From Kocuria varians (lineage in GTDB: Bacteria > Actinomycetota > Actinomycetes > Actinomycetales > Micrococcaceae), in contig NZ_BJNW01000003.1 of assembly GCF_006539885.1 (NCBI RefSeq), positions 1 to 64,000 on the forward strand: a DNA stretch of 64,000 nt. Direction: 5' to 3'. The position numbers and the translations under genes were made by a program. Under the pieces are notes generated by a model. It was not told the origin of the DNA. It did no database searches and saw nothing but the letters and a program-made list of their open reading frames with translations. Of this stretch, positions 8,634 through 19,064 are shown piece after piece. The first letter of the stretch is position 1. Each line of letters opens with the position of its first letter.

Positions 8634-10105
8634 TCAGCCGCGCGGGCTGCACCCGTCGTGTGCGGAGCGCCGCCCGTCGAACGCGGCGGCCTCCTCGCGT
8701 GCCACCGCGCGGCTGTCCGCCGGGGTGAAACCGGCGTCCAGGATCGAGCAGAGGTCCAGCACGCTGTTGACCGGACGCGGGGCGCCGTCGTTGGTGCCAC
8801 CGTTGTACTCGGCCGTGCTCACGGGGGTGACCCGGGCCGGGTCGTGGCCGAGGTCCTCGAAGACCCAGCGGGCCACCTGCCCCCACGTGCACGGTTCACC
8901 GGAGCCGGTGAGGTGGTACGTGCCGTACGGGGCGCCGGAGTCCACGAGGTGCAGGACTCCCGCCGCCAGGTCCGCCGCGGCGGTGAGGCGCCCGTGCTGG
9001 TGCGCGACCGCGGAGGGGCCCACCCCCTGCGCGGCCAACCGCGCCATGGTGGCCACGAAGTTCTTCCCCTCCCCGATCACCCAGCTCGTGCGGATCACGT
9101 AGTGCCGCGGGCAGGCCCGCACGGCGGTCTCCCCCGCGGCCTTCGACTGCCCGTACACGGACAGCGGCGCCACGGGGTGGTCCGTGGTGTACGCCGAGTC
9201 CAGCGGCAGTGCGCCGTCAAACACGTAGTCCGTGGAGAAGTGCACCAGGGTGGTGCCGGCTCGCGCGCACGCCGCGGCGAGCGCTCCCACACTCGTGGCG
9301 TTGGCAGCCCATGCCGCCGCTCGGCCCTCGGGGGTCTCGGCCGCGTCCACGGCCGTGAAAGCCGCGGCTTTGACCACGGCACGGTAGCGGCGCAGGGCGT
9401 CCCCCGAGCTGATCTCCGCGGGCCAGGAGGCCGGGTCCGCGAGGTCCAGCTCCTCCCGGGTCCATGCGGTGAACGGAACCCCCGTCGTCGACAGCCGCGC
9501 CGTGAGGGCCAGGCCCACCTGGCCGCGGGCACCCGGCACGAGCACCGGCGCGGGAGCCAGCGGCGCGACGTCGTCCAGCGCGGGGTGCGCGCGGTCCTTG
9601 TCCGGGAGCTCCGCCTGCGTCAGCGGCACGGGCCACTCGATGCCCAGCTGCGGGTCCCCCAGGTTCACGAACGAGTACTCGGCCGTGGCGTCCGCGCGCC
9701 AGTGGTCCGTGACCAGGTAGGTGTAGGCGGTGGCCTCCTCCAGTGTCTGGAACGCGTTGCCCACCCCGCGCGGCACGAACACCGCGGTGCCCGGGGTGAT
9801 CTCGTGCGTGACCACGGTGCCGAAGCCCGGGCCCTCCCGCCGGTCTACCCACGCGCCGAAGATCCGGCCGGTGGCCACGGAGACGTACTTGTCCCACGGC
9901 TCGGCGTAGATGCCGCACGTGGGGCCGCGTGAGCCGTTGAACGAGATGTTGTTCTGCACGAAGGAGGCGTCCGGCAGCCCGGCGGCCACGGCCTTGGCGC
10001 GCTGCCAGTTCTCCGTGAACCAGCCGCGGTTGTCCCCGTGGACGGGCACGTCCACCAGCAGCAGCCCGTCGATGGCGGTGGTGTGAACGGTGAGGTCCTG
10101 AGCGG

Positions 10106-10109
<4 letters not shown>
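8634..10109 (-). pseudogene. Fused RmlC-RmlD (dTDP-rhamnose epimerase/reductase), decayed
   Basis: The frame matches the Micrococcaceae fusion of dTDP-4-dehydrorhamnose 3,5-epimerase (N-terminal ~200 residues) and dTDP-4-dehydrorhamnose reductase (C-terminal ~290 residues, VLVPGARGQVG, STDYVFDG, YGQSKAAGE). Several lesions are visible. The place where the start belongs reads GCGA instead of GTGA at 10109-10106, with no nearby substitute start. In the epimerase, the motif normally TRGIHAEPWDK is TCGIYAEPWDK, so both the catalytic His and the adjacent Arg are gone; each change is a single C-to-T. In the reductase, VxDQxGRPT-like and GFTPxDW-like ends are altered (VAHQHGRLTA, GFTPADSRA). The frame is otherwise open, which points to recent loss of function. 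Confidence 0.75.
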
Positions 10110-10864
<755 letters not shown>

Positions 10865-10940
10865 GACTGTTCATCACAGGAGCCCCGAGCGGGGGACGCG
10901 CTCAGCCGATGCGCCGCGGGGCCGACTCCCCCCGGGGACA

Positions 10941-13900
10941 CTACCCCGCGGCGTCGTCCGTGCCGCCGGCGGGTTCGAGCACCGGGAAGATCGCGTCCAG
11001 CACCTCGCGGGCCCAGGCGAGGATGTCCCCGTCCACGAGGTCCTTGCCGCCGATCCGCGCGGTCTTGGGCTTGGGGGTCAGCACCATGCGCTGCTCCGTG
11101 CCCGGCACCGGCCGCACCTGCGAGCCCGGGTACATGCGCTGCAGCCGCATCTCGCGGGACTCCGCGAGCTCCGCCGGGGAGAAGCGGATCATGTTCCCCT
11201 GCGTGGCCACGTCCGTGAGACCGGCCGCGCGGGCGCGGATGCGCAGCCGGGCGACGTCCAGCAGGTTGGAGACCGGGACGGGCACGGGACCGTAGCGGTC
11301 CACGAGCTCCTCCGCGGCCTCCGCGACCGCCTGCTCCGTGGTGGCGTTGGCGAGCGTGCGGTAGGCCTCCAGGCGCAGCCGCTCCCCCGGGACGTAGTCG
11401 TGCGGCAGGTGCGCGTTGACGGGCAGCTCGATCTTCATCTCGGCGGGCCCGGTCTCCTGGTCCCCGCGGTACTCGGCCACGGCCTCCCCCACGAGCCGCA
11501 GGTACATGTCGAATCCCACCCCGGCGATGTGCCCGGACTGCTCACCGCCCAGCAGGTTGCCGGCTCCGCGGATCTCGAGGTCCTTCATGGCCAGCTGCAT
11601 GCCCGAGCCCAGCTCGTTGTGCGCGGCCACGGCCTTGAGCCGTTCCAGGGCGGTCTCGCTCAGCGGCTTCTCCGCCGGGTACAGGAAGTACGCGTACGCG
11701 CGCTCCCGCCCGCGGCCCACGCGCCCGCGCAGCTGGTGCAGCTGCGAGAGCCCGTAGCGGTCCGCGTGGTCCACGATCAGCGTGTTGGCGTTGGCGATGT
11801 CCAGCCCGGTCTCCACGATGGTCGTGCAGATCAGGACGTCGAACTTCTTCTCCCAGAAGTCCACGATGATCTGCTCCAGCCGCGACTCGCTCATCTGCCC
11901 GTGGGCGACGGCGATCCGCGCCTCGGGCACGAGCTCGGCCAGTTCCTTGGCGCGCGCCTCGATGGTCGAGACCCGGTTGTGGATGAAGAACACCTGGCCC
12001 TCGCGCATGAGCTCGCGGCGCACCGCGGCGGAGACCTGCTTGTTGGTGTACGGCCCCACGTAGGTGAGCACCGGGTGGCGCTCCTCCGGCGGGGTGGCCA
12101 GCGTGGAGGTCTCTCGGATGCCCGTCATGGACATCTCCAGGGTGCGCGGGATGGGCGTGGCGGACATCGCGAGGACGTCCACGTCCGTGCGCATGGCCTT
12201 GAGCTTCTCCTTGTGCTCCACGCCGAAGCGCTGCTCCTCGTCGATGATCACCAGCCCCAGGTTCTTGAACTGCATCTCCTTGCTCAGCAGCCGGTGCGTG
12301 CCGATCACCACGTCCACCGCGCCGCTGCGCAGCCCCTCCATGGTGGCCCGGGACTCCTTGGCGCTCTGGAAGCGCGAGAGGGTGGCCAGGCGCACGGGGA
12401 AGCCGGAGAAGCGCTCGGCGAAGGTCCCGGTGTGCTGCTGCGCGAGCAGGGTGGTGGGCACCAGCACGGCCACCTGCTTGCCGTCCTGCACCGCCTTGAA
12501 CGCGGCGCGCACGGCCACCTCGGTCTTGCCGTAGCCCACGTCACCGGAGATCAGCCGGTCCATGGGGATGGGCCGCTCCATGTCCGCCTTAACCTCGTCG
12601 ATCGTGGTGAGCTGGTCGGGGGTCTCCACGTACGGGAAGGCTTGCTCCAGCTCGCGCTGCCACGGGGTGTCCGGGCCGAAGGCATGACCCTTGGACGCCA
12701 TGCGCGCGGAGTACAGGCGGATCAGCTCGTTGGCGATCTCCTTGACGGCCTTCTTGGCGCTGCGCTTGGTCTTGCTCCAGTCCGCACCACCCATCTTGGA
12801 CAGCGACGGCGCCTCGCCGCCCACGTACGTGCTCACCTGGTCGAGCTGGTCCGTGGGCACGAAGAGCCGGTCCCGGGGACCGTTGCGCTTGGACGGCGCG
12901 TAGTCCAGGACGAGGTACTCGCGCACGGGCTTGGGCTGGCCCGGCGCGGTCATCGCACCGGCGATGGGGCGCTGGACGAGTTCCACGAACTGCCCGATGC
13001 CGTGCTGCTCGTGCACCACGTAGTCGCCCTTCTGCAGGGCCAGCGGGTCCACCTGGTTGCGCTTGCGGCGCTGCGGCAGCTTGCGCTCCGCGCGGTTGTC
13101 GTAGGTGCTCGAGCGCCCGAGCACGTCCGCCTCCGTGAGCAGCGCGGTGCGGGTGGCCTCGAGCACGAAGCCGCGGCCCGCGCGCGCCGTCGTCAGCTCC
13201 ACGAGCCCCGGCTGCGGGGGCTCGGTCAAGGAGTCGTAGCGGGCGGCGGGGATCTGCGCCACGTGCAGCAGCTCGCTCAGCCGCTGCAGCGGACCCGGCC
13301 CGTCGGTCACCAGAACGACCCGCCACTCCTCGCGCACCCGATCCGCCAGGAATGCGAGCATTGCCTCCACGTCCCCCGAGAAGCGGGTGGGTTCGCGCCC
13401 GCCCACGGTCAGGGTGTCCGCGTCCGTGTCCGCGAGGTGGACCTCCTCCTCGGGGGTGTCGGCGTCGATGTCCGAGGTGGTCACGGCGTTGACGTTCAGA
13501 CCGGTGACGGACCACCAGCCCACCGTGCGGTCCAGGGCGAGCTCGCGGACCTCCGCGATGGTGTGGAACGAGCCGGACGAGAGCGAACGGGTGGCGCCGT
13601 CGTCCGTGTCCAGCGCAGTGTTCAGGTCCAGGGGCGCGTCGTTGCCGCCGGAGGCGGACTCCCACGCGGCCATGAGGAACTCCTCGTTGGTGGCCACGAG
13701 ATCGTGGGCGCGCGCCCGCACCTTCTCCGGCTCGAGCACCACGGTCATGGAGCCCTCCGGCAGCAGGGACATCACCTGCACCATGTCGTCCGCGAGCAGC
13801 GGAGCGAGGGACTCCATGCCCTCCACGTACTGGCCCCCGGCAATGCGCTCGAGCATCTCGCGGCCGCCGGGCAGCTGCTCCTTGAGCTTGGCGGCGCGGG

Positions 13901-14681
13901 ACTGCACGGAGGGCGTCACGAGCAGCTCGCGGCACGGCGGGGCCACGACGACGCTCGGGTGGGTGGCGTCCGCGAGGGTGCGCTGGTCCGCGACGGCGAA
14001 CCAGCGCATCTCGTCCAGCTCGTCCCCGAAGAACTCCAGGCGCACCGGGTGGTCCTCGGTGGGCGGGAAGACGTCCACGATCCCGCCGCGCACCGCGAAC
14101 TCCCCGCGCTTGGTGACCATGTCCACACGCGCGTACGCCGCCGCGGCCAGGTCCGTCACGAGCGCCTGGAAGTCGTAGTCCCGACCGGTGCGCAGGGTCA
14201 CGGGCTCCATCTCGCCGAGCCCGGCGACCACCGGCTGCAGCACCGAGCGCACCGGCGCGACGACCACGCGCAGCGGGTCCCCCGCCTCCGGGTGCGCGAG
14301 GCGGCGCAGCACGCCCAGGCGCTGACCGACCGTGTCCGAGCGCGGGGAGAGCCGCTCGTGCGGCAGGGTCTCCCAGGACGGGAAGTTGGCGACCGTCTCC
14401 GCGGGCAGATAGGAGGCGAGCGCGGCCTGCACCTGCTCCGCCTCGCGGCCCGTGGCCGTGACGGCCAGCAGCACCGGGGCAGGGCCACCGTCCGAAGACG
14501 ACGCCGCGTGCGCCTCCTCCAGACCCGCCGCGACCTGCGCGAGCACGGGCGCGCGCAGACCGTCCGTGGCGCTGATGATGGTCTCCGCCGAGCGCTCCGC
14601 GAGGGGCCGCGCGGCCTGGGTGCGGACGTTGGCGAAACCGCGGTCCTCGCTGAGGGCGGTGAGCAGACCGGTCAGGGACAT
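10941..14681 (-). CDS. mfd: Transcription-repair coupling factor Mfd
   Basis: A 1246-residue Mfd ATPase, which removes RNA polymerase stalled at DNA lesions and recruits UvrA. The UvrB-like N-terminus (FPSWETLPHERLSPRSDTVGQRL), the RNA-polymerase interaction domain (LQKGDYVVHEQHGIGQF), the helicase core with Walker A SGDVGYGKTEVA, Walker B IIDEEQRFGVEHKEK, motif III SATPIPRTL and the TRG region are all present. The C-terminal regulatory domain follows. I preferred ATG 14681 (MSLTGLLTALSEDRGF), where family similarity begins. Two copies of the dispersed 11-mer lie inside: at 14497-14507 (encoding AASSS) and at the 3' end, 10948-10958 (encoding the final DDAA). Confidence 0.96.
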   Translation of the reverse strand: MSLTGLLTALSEDRGFANVRTQAARPLAERSAETIISATDGLRAPVLAQVAAGLEEAHAASSSDGGPAPVLLAVTATGREAEQVQAALASYLPAETVANFPSWETLPHERLSPRSDTVGQRLGVLRRLAHPEAGDPLRVVVAPVRSVLQPVVAGLGEMEPVTLRTGRDYDFQALVTDLAAAAYARVDMVTKRGEFAVRGGIVDVFPPTEDHPVRLEFFGDELDEMRWFAVADQRTLADATHPSVVVAPPCRELLVTPSVQSRAAKLKEQLPGGREMLERIAGGQYVEGMESLAPLLADDMVQVMSLLPEGSMTVVLEPEKVRARAHDLVATNEEFLMAAWESASGGNDAPLDLNTALDTDDGATRSLSSGSFHTIAEVRELALDRTVGWWSVTGLNVNAVTTSDIDADTPEEEVHLADTDADTLTVGGREPTRFSGDVEAMLAFLADRVREEWRVVLVTDGPGPLQRLSELLHVAQIPAARYDSLTEPPQPGLVELTTARAGRGFVLEATRTALLTEADVLGRSSTYDNRAERKLPQRRKRNQVDPLALQKGDYVVHEQHGIGQFVELVQRPIAGAMTAPGQPKPVREYLVLDYAPSKRNGPRDRLFVPTDQLDQVSTYVGGEAPSLSKMGGADWSKTKRSAKKAVKEIANELIRLYSARMASKGHAFGPDTPWQRELEQAFPYVETPDQLTTIDEVKADMERPIPMDRLISGDVGYGKTEVAVRAAFKAVQDGKQVAVLVPTTLLAQQHTGTFAERFSGFPVRLATLSRFQSAKESRATMEGLRSGAVDVVIGTHRLLSKEMQFKNLGLVIIDEEQRFGVEHKEKLKAMRTDVDVLAMSATPIPRTLEMSMTGIRETSTLATPPEERHPVLTYVGPYTNKQVSAAVRRELMREGQVFFIHNRVSTIEARAKELAELVPEARIAVAHGQMSESRLEQIIVDFWEKKFDVLICTTIVETGLDIANANTLIVDHADRYGLSQLHQLRGRVGRGRERAYAYFLYPAEKPLSETALERLKAVAAHNELGSGMQLAMKDLEIRGAGNLLGGEQSGHIAGVGFDMYLRLVGEAVAEYRGDQETGPAEMKIELPVNAHLPHDYVPGERLRLEAYRTLANATTEQAVAEAAEELVDRYGPVPVPVSNLLDVARLRIRARAAGLTDVATQGNMIRFSPAELAESREMRLQRMYPGSQVRPVPGTEQRMVLTPKPKTARIGGKDLVDGDILAWAREVLDAIFPVLEPAGGTDDAAG

Positions 14682-14877
14682 GGGTGGCGGGCTCCTGGAA
14701 GAGTGCGTGCGGTACCGCTCCGGAACGCGTGGTGCCTCGCGGCACACGCTCGGAACGGGTCGTGCGGATCGCGTGCCAGCCTACTCGGGGGCTCGGACAC
14801 GCTCAGCGCACGGGGGGCGGCCGTCGAGGTCCCACGCCCCGGCCTCGTGCGCGGGCGGTTCGTGCGCCGTCGTCTCG

Positions 14878-14883
14878 TACGCT
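14878..14883 (+). promoter_or_regulatory. -10 box of hemD (leaderless type)
   Basis: TACGCT with a 6-nt spacer GAGGAC before the ATG of hemD. The spacer is also Shine-Dalgarno-like. Confidence 0.5.
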
Positions 14884-14889
14884 GAGGAC

Positions 14890-15726
14890 ATGAGGACCTC
14901 GCAGCCCCACGTACTGGCCGGACGCACGGTGGCGGTCACGGCGCACCGCCGCGCGAGCGAGCAGGGTGGCGCGTTCGAGCGCCACGGTGCGCGGGTCGAG
15001 TACGCCCCCGCCCTGAAGATCACGCCCCTGGACGAGGACGACGACGTCGTGGCCGCCGCCCGCGAGACCGTCGCCTCCGGACCGGGCACCGTGCTGGTCA
15101 CCACCGGCTACGGGCTCAAGCGCTGGCTCGCGGTGGCGCAGGAGCACGGTCTGCACGACGAGCTCCTCGCGGTGCTGCGTGCGAGCACCGTGCTCGCCCG
15201 CGGGGCCAAGGCCAGGGGCCAGCTGCAGGCGCTGGAGATCCCGTGCGCCTACACGGGCTCCTCCGGGCGGACCGCGGAGCTCGTGGACCGCGTGCTCGAG
15301 GACCCGCCCCGGGGCACGGTGACCGTCCAGCTGCACGGCACCGCGGACCACGAGCAGCTCGAACGGTTGCGCGCGGCGGCGCTCTCCGTCCGGGTCGTGG
15401 CGCCGTACCGGTGGGCCTCCGCGGACGAGGGCTCGCGGCTCGCCGAGCTGGTCCGTGGCATCGCCGCCGGTGAGGTGGACTACGTGACGTTCACGGCCGC
15501 CCCCGCGGTGGACGCCGTGCTCGACGCCGCCCGCGAGGCCGGGTGCCTCGACACCGTGGTCACCGCGCTGCGCGACGGGCCCTGCACCGCCGTGGCAATC
15601 GGTCCCGTGTGCGTGCAGCCCCTGGAGGAGGCCGGCATCCACAACGCCGTGGTGCCCGAGCGGTTCCGCCTGGGGGCCATGGTCAAGGCCGTGTGCGATC
15701 ACGCCGCGGCGGCGGCCTCCCGGTAG
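14890..15726 (+). CDS. hemD: Uroporphyrinogen-III synthase (HemD-like)
   Basis: A 278-residue protein of the HemD fold, which cyclises and inverts ring D of hydroxymethylbilane to give uroporphyrinogen III, the precursor of haem and sirohaem. The N-terminal GRTVAVTAHRRASEQGGAFERHGARVEYAPAL and the middle SSGRTAELVDRVL, together with the Thr/Ser-rich YVTFTAAPAVDAVLDAA, match the actinobacterial family. The neighbouring CbiX-like gene on the opposite strand suggests the sirohaem branch (nitrite/sulfite reduction) rather than the main haem operon. Its last 28 nt overlap the end of that convergent gene. Confidence 0.85.
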   Translation: MRTSQPHVLAGRTVAVTAHRRASEQGGAFERHGARVEYAPALKITPLDEDDDVVAAARETVASGPGTVLVTTGYGLKRWLAVAQEHGLHDELLAVLRASTVLARGAKARGQLQALEIPCAYTGSSGRTAELVDRVLEDPPRGTVTVQLHGTADHEQLERLRAAALSVRVVAPYRWASADEGSRLAELVRGIAAGEVDYVTFTAAPAVDAVLDAAREAGCLDTVVTALRDGPCTAVAIGPVCVQPLEEAGIHNAVVPERFRLGAMVKAVCDHAAAAASR

Positions 15727-16484
15727 TGCTCCACCACGAGCTCCACGAGTTCGGGGGGCACCGGGCCGGGGCTCACGAGCAGCGGCTCGGCCACCACGTC
15801 CGCCTCCGCCGCGAGCGCCCGCCCGTGGAAGAAGCCGGGGGCGAGCAGGTACGGCACCACGAGCACCCGACCCGCACGGCCGCCGGGCGCTGACTCCGAG
15901 AGCTGCGCGGCGTCGTCGCCGGTCGCGAGGTTCTCGCGCGCGGCGGCAACGGCCTCCGGCAGTGTCGGGTGTGCGGCGGAGAGGTAGGCGGTGGATACCG
16001 GCAGCCCGAGAAGGTTGGAGAGCATCTCCGCGACGCGTTCGCAGTCCTCGCCCGCGCGGGGGTCGGAGGACCCGGCGGAGACCATGACCACGCTGTCCTC
16101 CGGACCCACGGCGGACTCGCCCGCGGCGTGGACCGCTTCGTGGAGCCGACGCGCCAGCAGGGTTGCGAGCCGGGGGTCCGGGCCGAGGGCCACCGCCACG
16201 CGGTGGTGCTCCGATCCCCGGACGGCGCGGGCCATGTCCACGAACACGTGGTAGCCGGCGGAGAGCAGCAGCGGCACCACCACGGCGGACTCGCGCGCGA
16301 ACTCCGCGGTGCGCGCGGCGAGATCCGGCTCCTGGACGTCCACCCACGTGGCCACCACGGGGACGTCGCGCAGGGCGGCCCGCACCTCGGCCACGAGCGC
16401 GGCCACGGCGGCCTGGCCCCGCGGGTCACGGGTGCCGTGGGCGCAGGCGAGGAGAACGGGGGTCGAGGAGGTCGGAGTGCTCAC
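15699..16484 (-). CDS. CbiX/SirB-like sirohydrochlorin chelatase
   Basis: About 261 residues. The start LLACAHGTRDPRGQAAVAAL carries the chelatase His (AHGTRD), and the second half repeats the fold with VSAGSSDPRAGEDC. This two-lobed arrangement fits single-chain CbiX-type chelatases that put Fe2+ or Co2+ into sirohydrochlorin. The start is uncertain. GTG 16484 is 7 nt downstream of CACAAT (leaderless style), while ATG 16493 (MGGVSTP) would add three residues. A copy of the 11-mer (15907-15917) encodes GDDAAQ. Convergent with hemD, overlapping it by 28 nt. Confidence 0.85.
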   Translation of the reverse strand: MSTPTSSTPVLLACAHGTRDPRGQAAVAALVAEVRAALRDVPVVATWVDVQEPDLAARTAEFARESAVVVPLLLSAGYHVFVDMARAVRGSEHHRVAVALGPDPRLATLLARRLHEAVHAAGESAVGPEDSVVMVSAGSSDPRAGEDCERVAEMLSNLLGLPVSTAYLSAAHPTLPEAVAAARENLATGDDAAQLSESAPGGRAGRVLVVPYLLAPGFFHGRALAAEADVVAEPLLVSPGPVPPELVELVVEHYREAAAAA

Positions 16485-16493
16485 GCCTCCCAT

Positions 16494-17060
16494 TGTGCCG
16501 CGCGGATCCCGCCGGGTGCCGGGCAGGTCCGTCGCCCCCGAAGGCTTCCACGACGTGCAGCACCACGGGTCGGTGCCCGGGGCCCTGCTCACTCACGGCG
16601 GCCCCCGATGCGACGGCCGCCATGACATCGTCCTGGCACGTGAGCGCCCGGTCCGGTGTGCGTGCAACCGCCCCTGGTTCTTGCAGATACATTCATCCCC
16701 CGATGATTCCGTGACCGCGCGGCAGCGCGCGGGGCGCACGCGGAGCACTCGCCCCTTCGTGCACGCGACGGAGTCCCCACCCCGTCGAGCACGGCCCCGT
16801 CCCGGCACGGGAGCGAGGGCCGCCCCTCAGTCTAAGGACGCCGGGCGTCATGATCTTGCGTCCAGCCGCATCCAGCTTGCCCTTTCTTTGGCGGACACCC
16901 GTCTCCACACAGCGGCTCCCCCGGCGACCAGAGGGTCGTCACCCTCCGCGAGAGCCCTCGGGCCGTTGCCGGAGCATGCGCGACTAGGATGAACCCAGCA
17001 CCCGCGGCGGCCGGAGGCCACGCGGGACCGACGAATCGGCACCGATCCATAAGGAGCACC
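16494..17060. other. Gene-free interval upstream of the DUF2505 gene
   Basis: I see no supportable gene here; open frames lack ribosome sites and family features. The stretch 16850-16900 is less GC-rich than its surroundings. TAGGAT at 16987-16992 could be the -10 box of the DUF2505 gene, giving a leader of roughly 60 nt. Confidence 0.4.
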
Positions 17061-17561
17061 ATGTCCGTCAACGCTTCCACCACGATCAAGGCCCCCGTGG
17101 ACACCGTCCTGAAGACGTTCGTGGACGAGGCCTTCGTGCGCCACGTCAGCGACAAGGCCGGCACGCAGCTCGAGTCCTTCGAGGTCAACGGGGACACCTC
17201 CACCGCGTTCACGGCCACCACCGTGCGCAGCATGGGTGCGGACAAGCTGCCGGACGTCGTGCAGAAGTTCGTCAAGGGCGGCGTGAAGCTGACCCAGGTG
17301 GACACCTACGACGCCCCCGCCGCGGACGGCACCCGCACGGTGCGCAGCGAGATTAAGGCCGGCGGCATCCCCGTGGGGGCGACCGCCATCCAGACCATCA
17401 AGCCGCTCGGCGAGGAGGAGACCTCCGTGGACGTCTCCGGCGAGGTCCAGGCCAGCATCCCGCTGGTCGGCAAGAAGATCGCCGCGGCGGCCGAGCCCTA
17501 CATCGGCAAGGCGCTGACCCTGCAGGCACGCGCCGCCGAGGCGTGGATCGCCAAGGGCTGA
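17061..17561 (+). CDS. DUF2505 domain protein
   Basis: A 166-residue protein resembling the actinobacterial DUF2505 family, small START/SRPBCC-like proteins of unknown ligand. It begins SVNASTTIKAPVDTVLKTFVDEAFVRHVSDKAG, the typical opening of this group. The C-terminus ends in amphipathic helices (IPLVGKKIAAAAEPYIGKALTLQARAAEAWIAKG). It has no signal peptide. AAGGAG sits 6 nt before the ATG, and the gene stands alone between a long gap and nhaA. Function is unknown. Confidence 0.8.
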   Translation: MSVNASTTIKAPVDTVLKTFVDEAFVRHVSDKAGTQLESFEVNGDTSTAFTATTVRSMGADKLPDVVQKFVKGGVKLTQVDTYDAPAADGTRTVRSEIKAGGIPVGATAIQTIKPLGEEETSVDVSGEVQASIPLVGKKIAAAAEPYIGKALTLQARAAEAWIAKG

Positions 17562-17673
17562 GGCCCGCGGCCCACCGGTCGGCCGGGTCGCGCCCGCGGC
17601 GGGGCCCGGCCCCTTTCCACTCGACACGACGATCGCGGTCCGCACGCGGGCCACGCGACGGGAGCTTTATCTC

Positions 17674-18966
17674 TTGAGTACGGACACGCAGACGCCCTCG
17701 GGGCCCGGCAGTTCCATCACCGCCTTCCTGCGCCGGGACACGACCGGCGGCCTCTTCCTGCTGATCGCCATGCTGCTGGCCCTGGTGCTGGCCAACTCCC
17801 CCTGGAGCGAGTTCTACTTCGGGGTGCGCGACGCCGAGGTGGGGCCGCCCCTGACCGGCCTGCAGCACACCGTGGCGCACTGGTCCGCGGACGGGCTGCT
17901 CGCCCTGTTCTTCTTCCTCACGGGCCTGGAGCTGAAGACGGAGTTCGTCGACGGCGAGCTGCACAACATCCGCAAGGCCATCCTGCCCGTGGTGGCCGCC
18001 GCCGGTGGTGTGCTCGTGCCGGCACTGATCTTCCTGGGGGTGAACCTCGCCTCCGGCGGTGAGGCGAGCGCGCTGCACGGCTGGGCCGTCCCCACCGCCA
18101 CGGACATCGCGTTCGCCGTGTCCGTGCTGGCGGTCGTGGGCTCGTCCCTGCCCGTGGCCATGCGCACGTTCCTGCTGACGCTGGCGGTCGTGGACGACCT
18201 GATCGCGATCCTCATCATCGCGTTTGTCTACACGGAGAGCGTCAAGGTCGGCTTCCTGGGTGGCGCAGCGGTGCTGCTGGCCCTCTTCTGGTTCCTCACC
18301 CACAAGTACATGGCGTGGTTCATGCACAAGAAGTGGGCCGCGTGGGTCATCCTGCTGCCCATCGGCCTCGTCACCTGGTGGCTCGTGTACGAGTCCGGGA
18401 TCCACGCGACCATCGCCGGTGTGCTGCTGGGCTTCATGGTCCCCGTCCTGAAGCAGGAGCCGCGGGTGATCCGTGAGGAGGACCCCCGCATGGGTCTCGC
18501 CCCCACGCTCGAGCACCGCTTCCGCCCGCTGTCCAACGGGATCGTCATCCCCGTCTTCGCCTTCTTCTCGGCCGGTGTGGCCGTGGGCGGTCTGAGCGGC
18601 ATCAAGGACGCCGCCATGGACCCGGTGTCCCTGGGCATCGTCGCGGGCCTGGTGCTCGGCAAGCCCATCGGCATCTTCGGGGCCTCGTGGCTCATGGACC
18701 GCTTCACGTCCGCGGAGAAGGACAAGGACTACACGTGGTTCGACATGTTCGGCATGACGTTCGTGGCCGGCATCGGCTTCACGGTGTCCCTGCTGGTCGC
18801 GGAGCTGAGCTTCGGCGAGGGCAGCCCGCACAGCGACCACGCCAAGGTGGGCATCCTGTGCGGCTCGTTCCTGGCCGCGCTGATCGGTGCCGCACTGGTG
18901 GCTCCGCGCAACGCCAAGTACAAGAAGATGCGCGCGGCCGGTGAGGACCCGGACACCCTCGACTGA
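17674..18966 (+). CDS. nhaA: Na+/H+ antiporter NhaA
   Basis: A 430-residue NhaA antiporter that exports Na+ in exchange for protons under alkaline or saline conditions. It begins FLRRDTTGGLFLLIAMLLALVLANSPW, as usual in the family. The Na+-binding pair lies in AVVDDLIAILIIAF, and GWAVPTATDIAFAV precedes it with the conserved Asp. About twelve hydrophobic segments are visible. The start is TTG 17674 with GGGAG about 10 nt upstream; this weak codon is the only good start where homology begins. A 14-bp hairpin follows. Confidence 0.93.
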   Translation: MSTDTQTPSGPGSSITAFLRRDTTGGLFLLIAMLLALVLANSPWSEFYFGVRDAEVGPPLTGLQHTVAHWSADGLLALFFFLTGLELKTEFVDGELHNIRKAILPVVAAAGGVLVPALIFLGVNLASGGEASALHGWAVPTATDIAFAVSVLAVVGSSLPVAMRTFLLTLAVVDDLIAILIIAFVYTESVKVGFLGGAAVLLALFWFLTHKYMAWFMHKKWAAWVILLPIGLVTWWLVYESGIHATIAGVLLGFMVPVLKQEPRVIREEDPRMGLAPTLEHRFRPLSNGIVIPVFAFFSAGVAVGGLSGIKDAAMDPVSLGIVAGLVLGKPIGIFGASWLMDRFTSAEKDKDYTWFDMFGMTFVAGIGFTVSLLVAELSFGEGSPHSDHAKVGILCGSFLAALIGAALVAPRNAKYKKMRAAGEDPDTLD

Positions 18967-19003
18967 GCCCGCGGTCGTGCCCGCGCGGCACGGCACCCGT
19001 GGC

Positions 19004-19035
19004 AACGGGCCCGGCACCTCGGTGCCGGGCCCGTT
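19004..19035. terminator. Bidirectional hairpin between nhaA and pth
   Basis: Perfect 14-bp stem AACGGGCCCGGCAC with a 4-nt CTCG loop, between convergent genes. Confidence 0.82.
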
Positions 19036-19064
19036 CCCGTCCTCTGCCCGTTCGCGGGGCGGCC

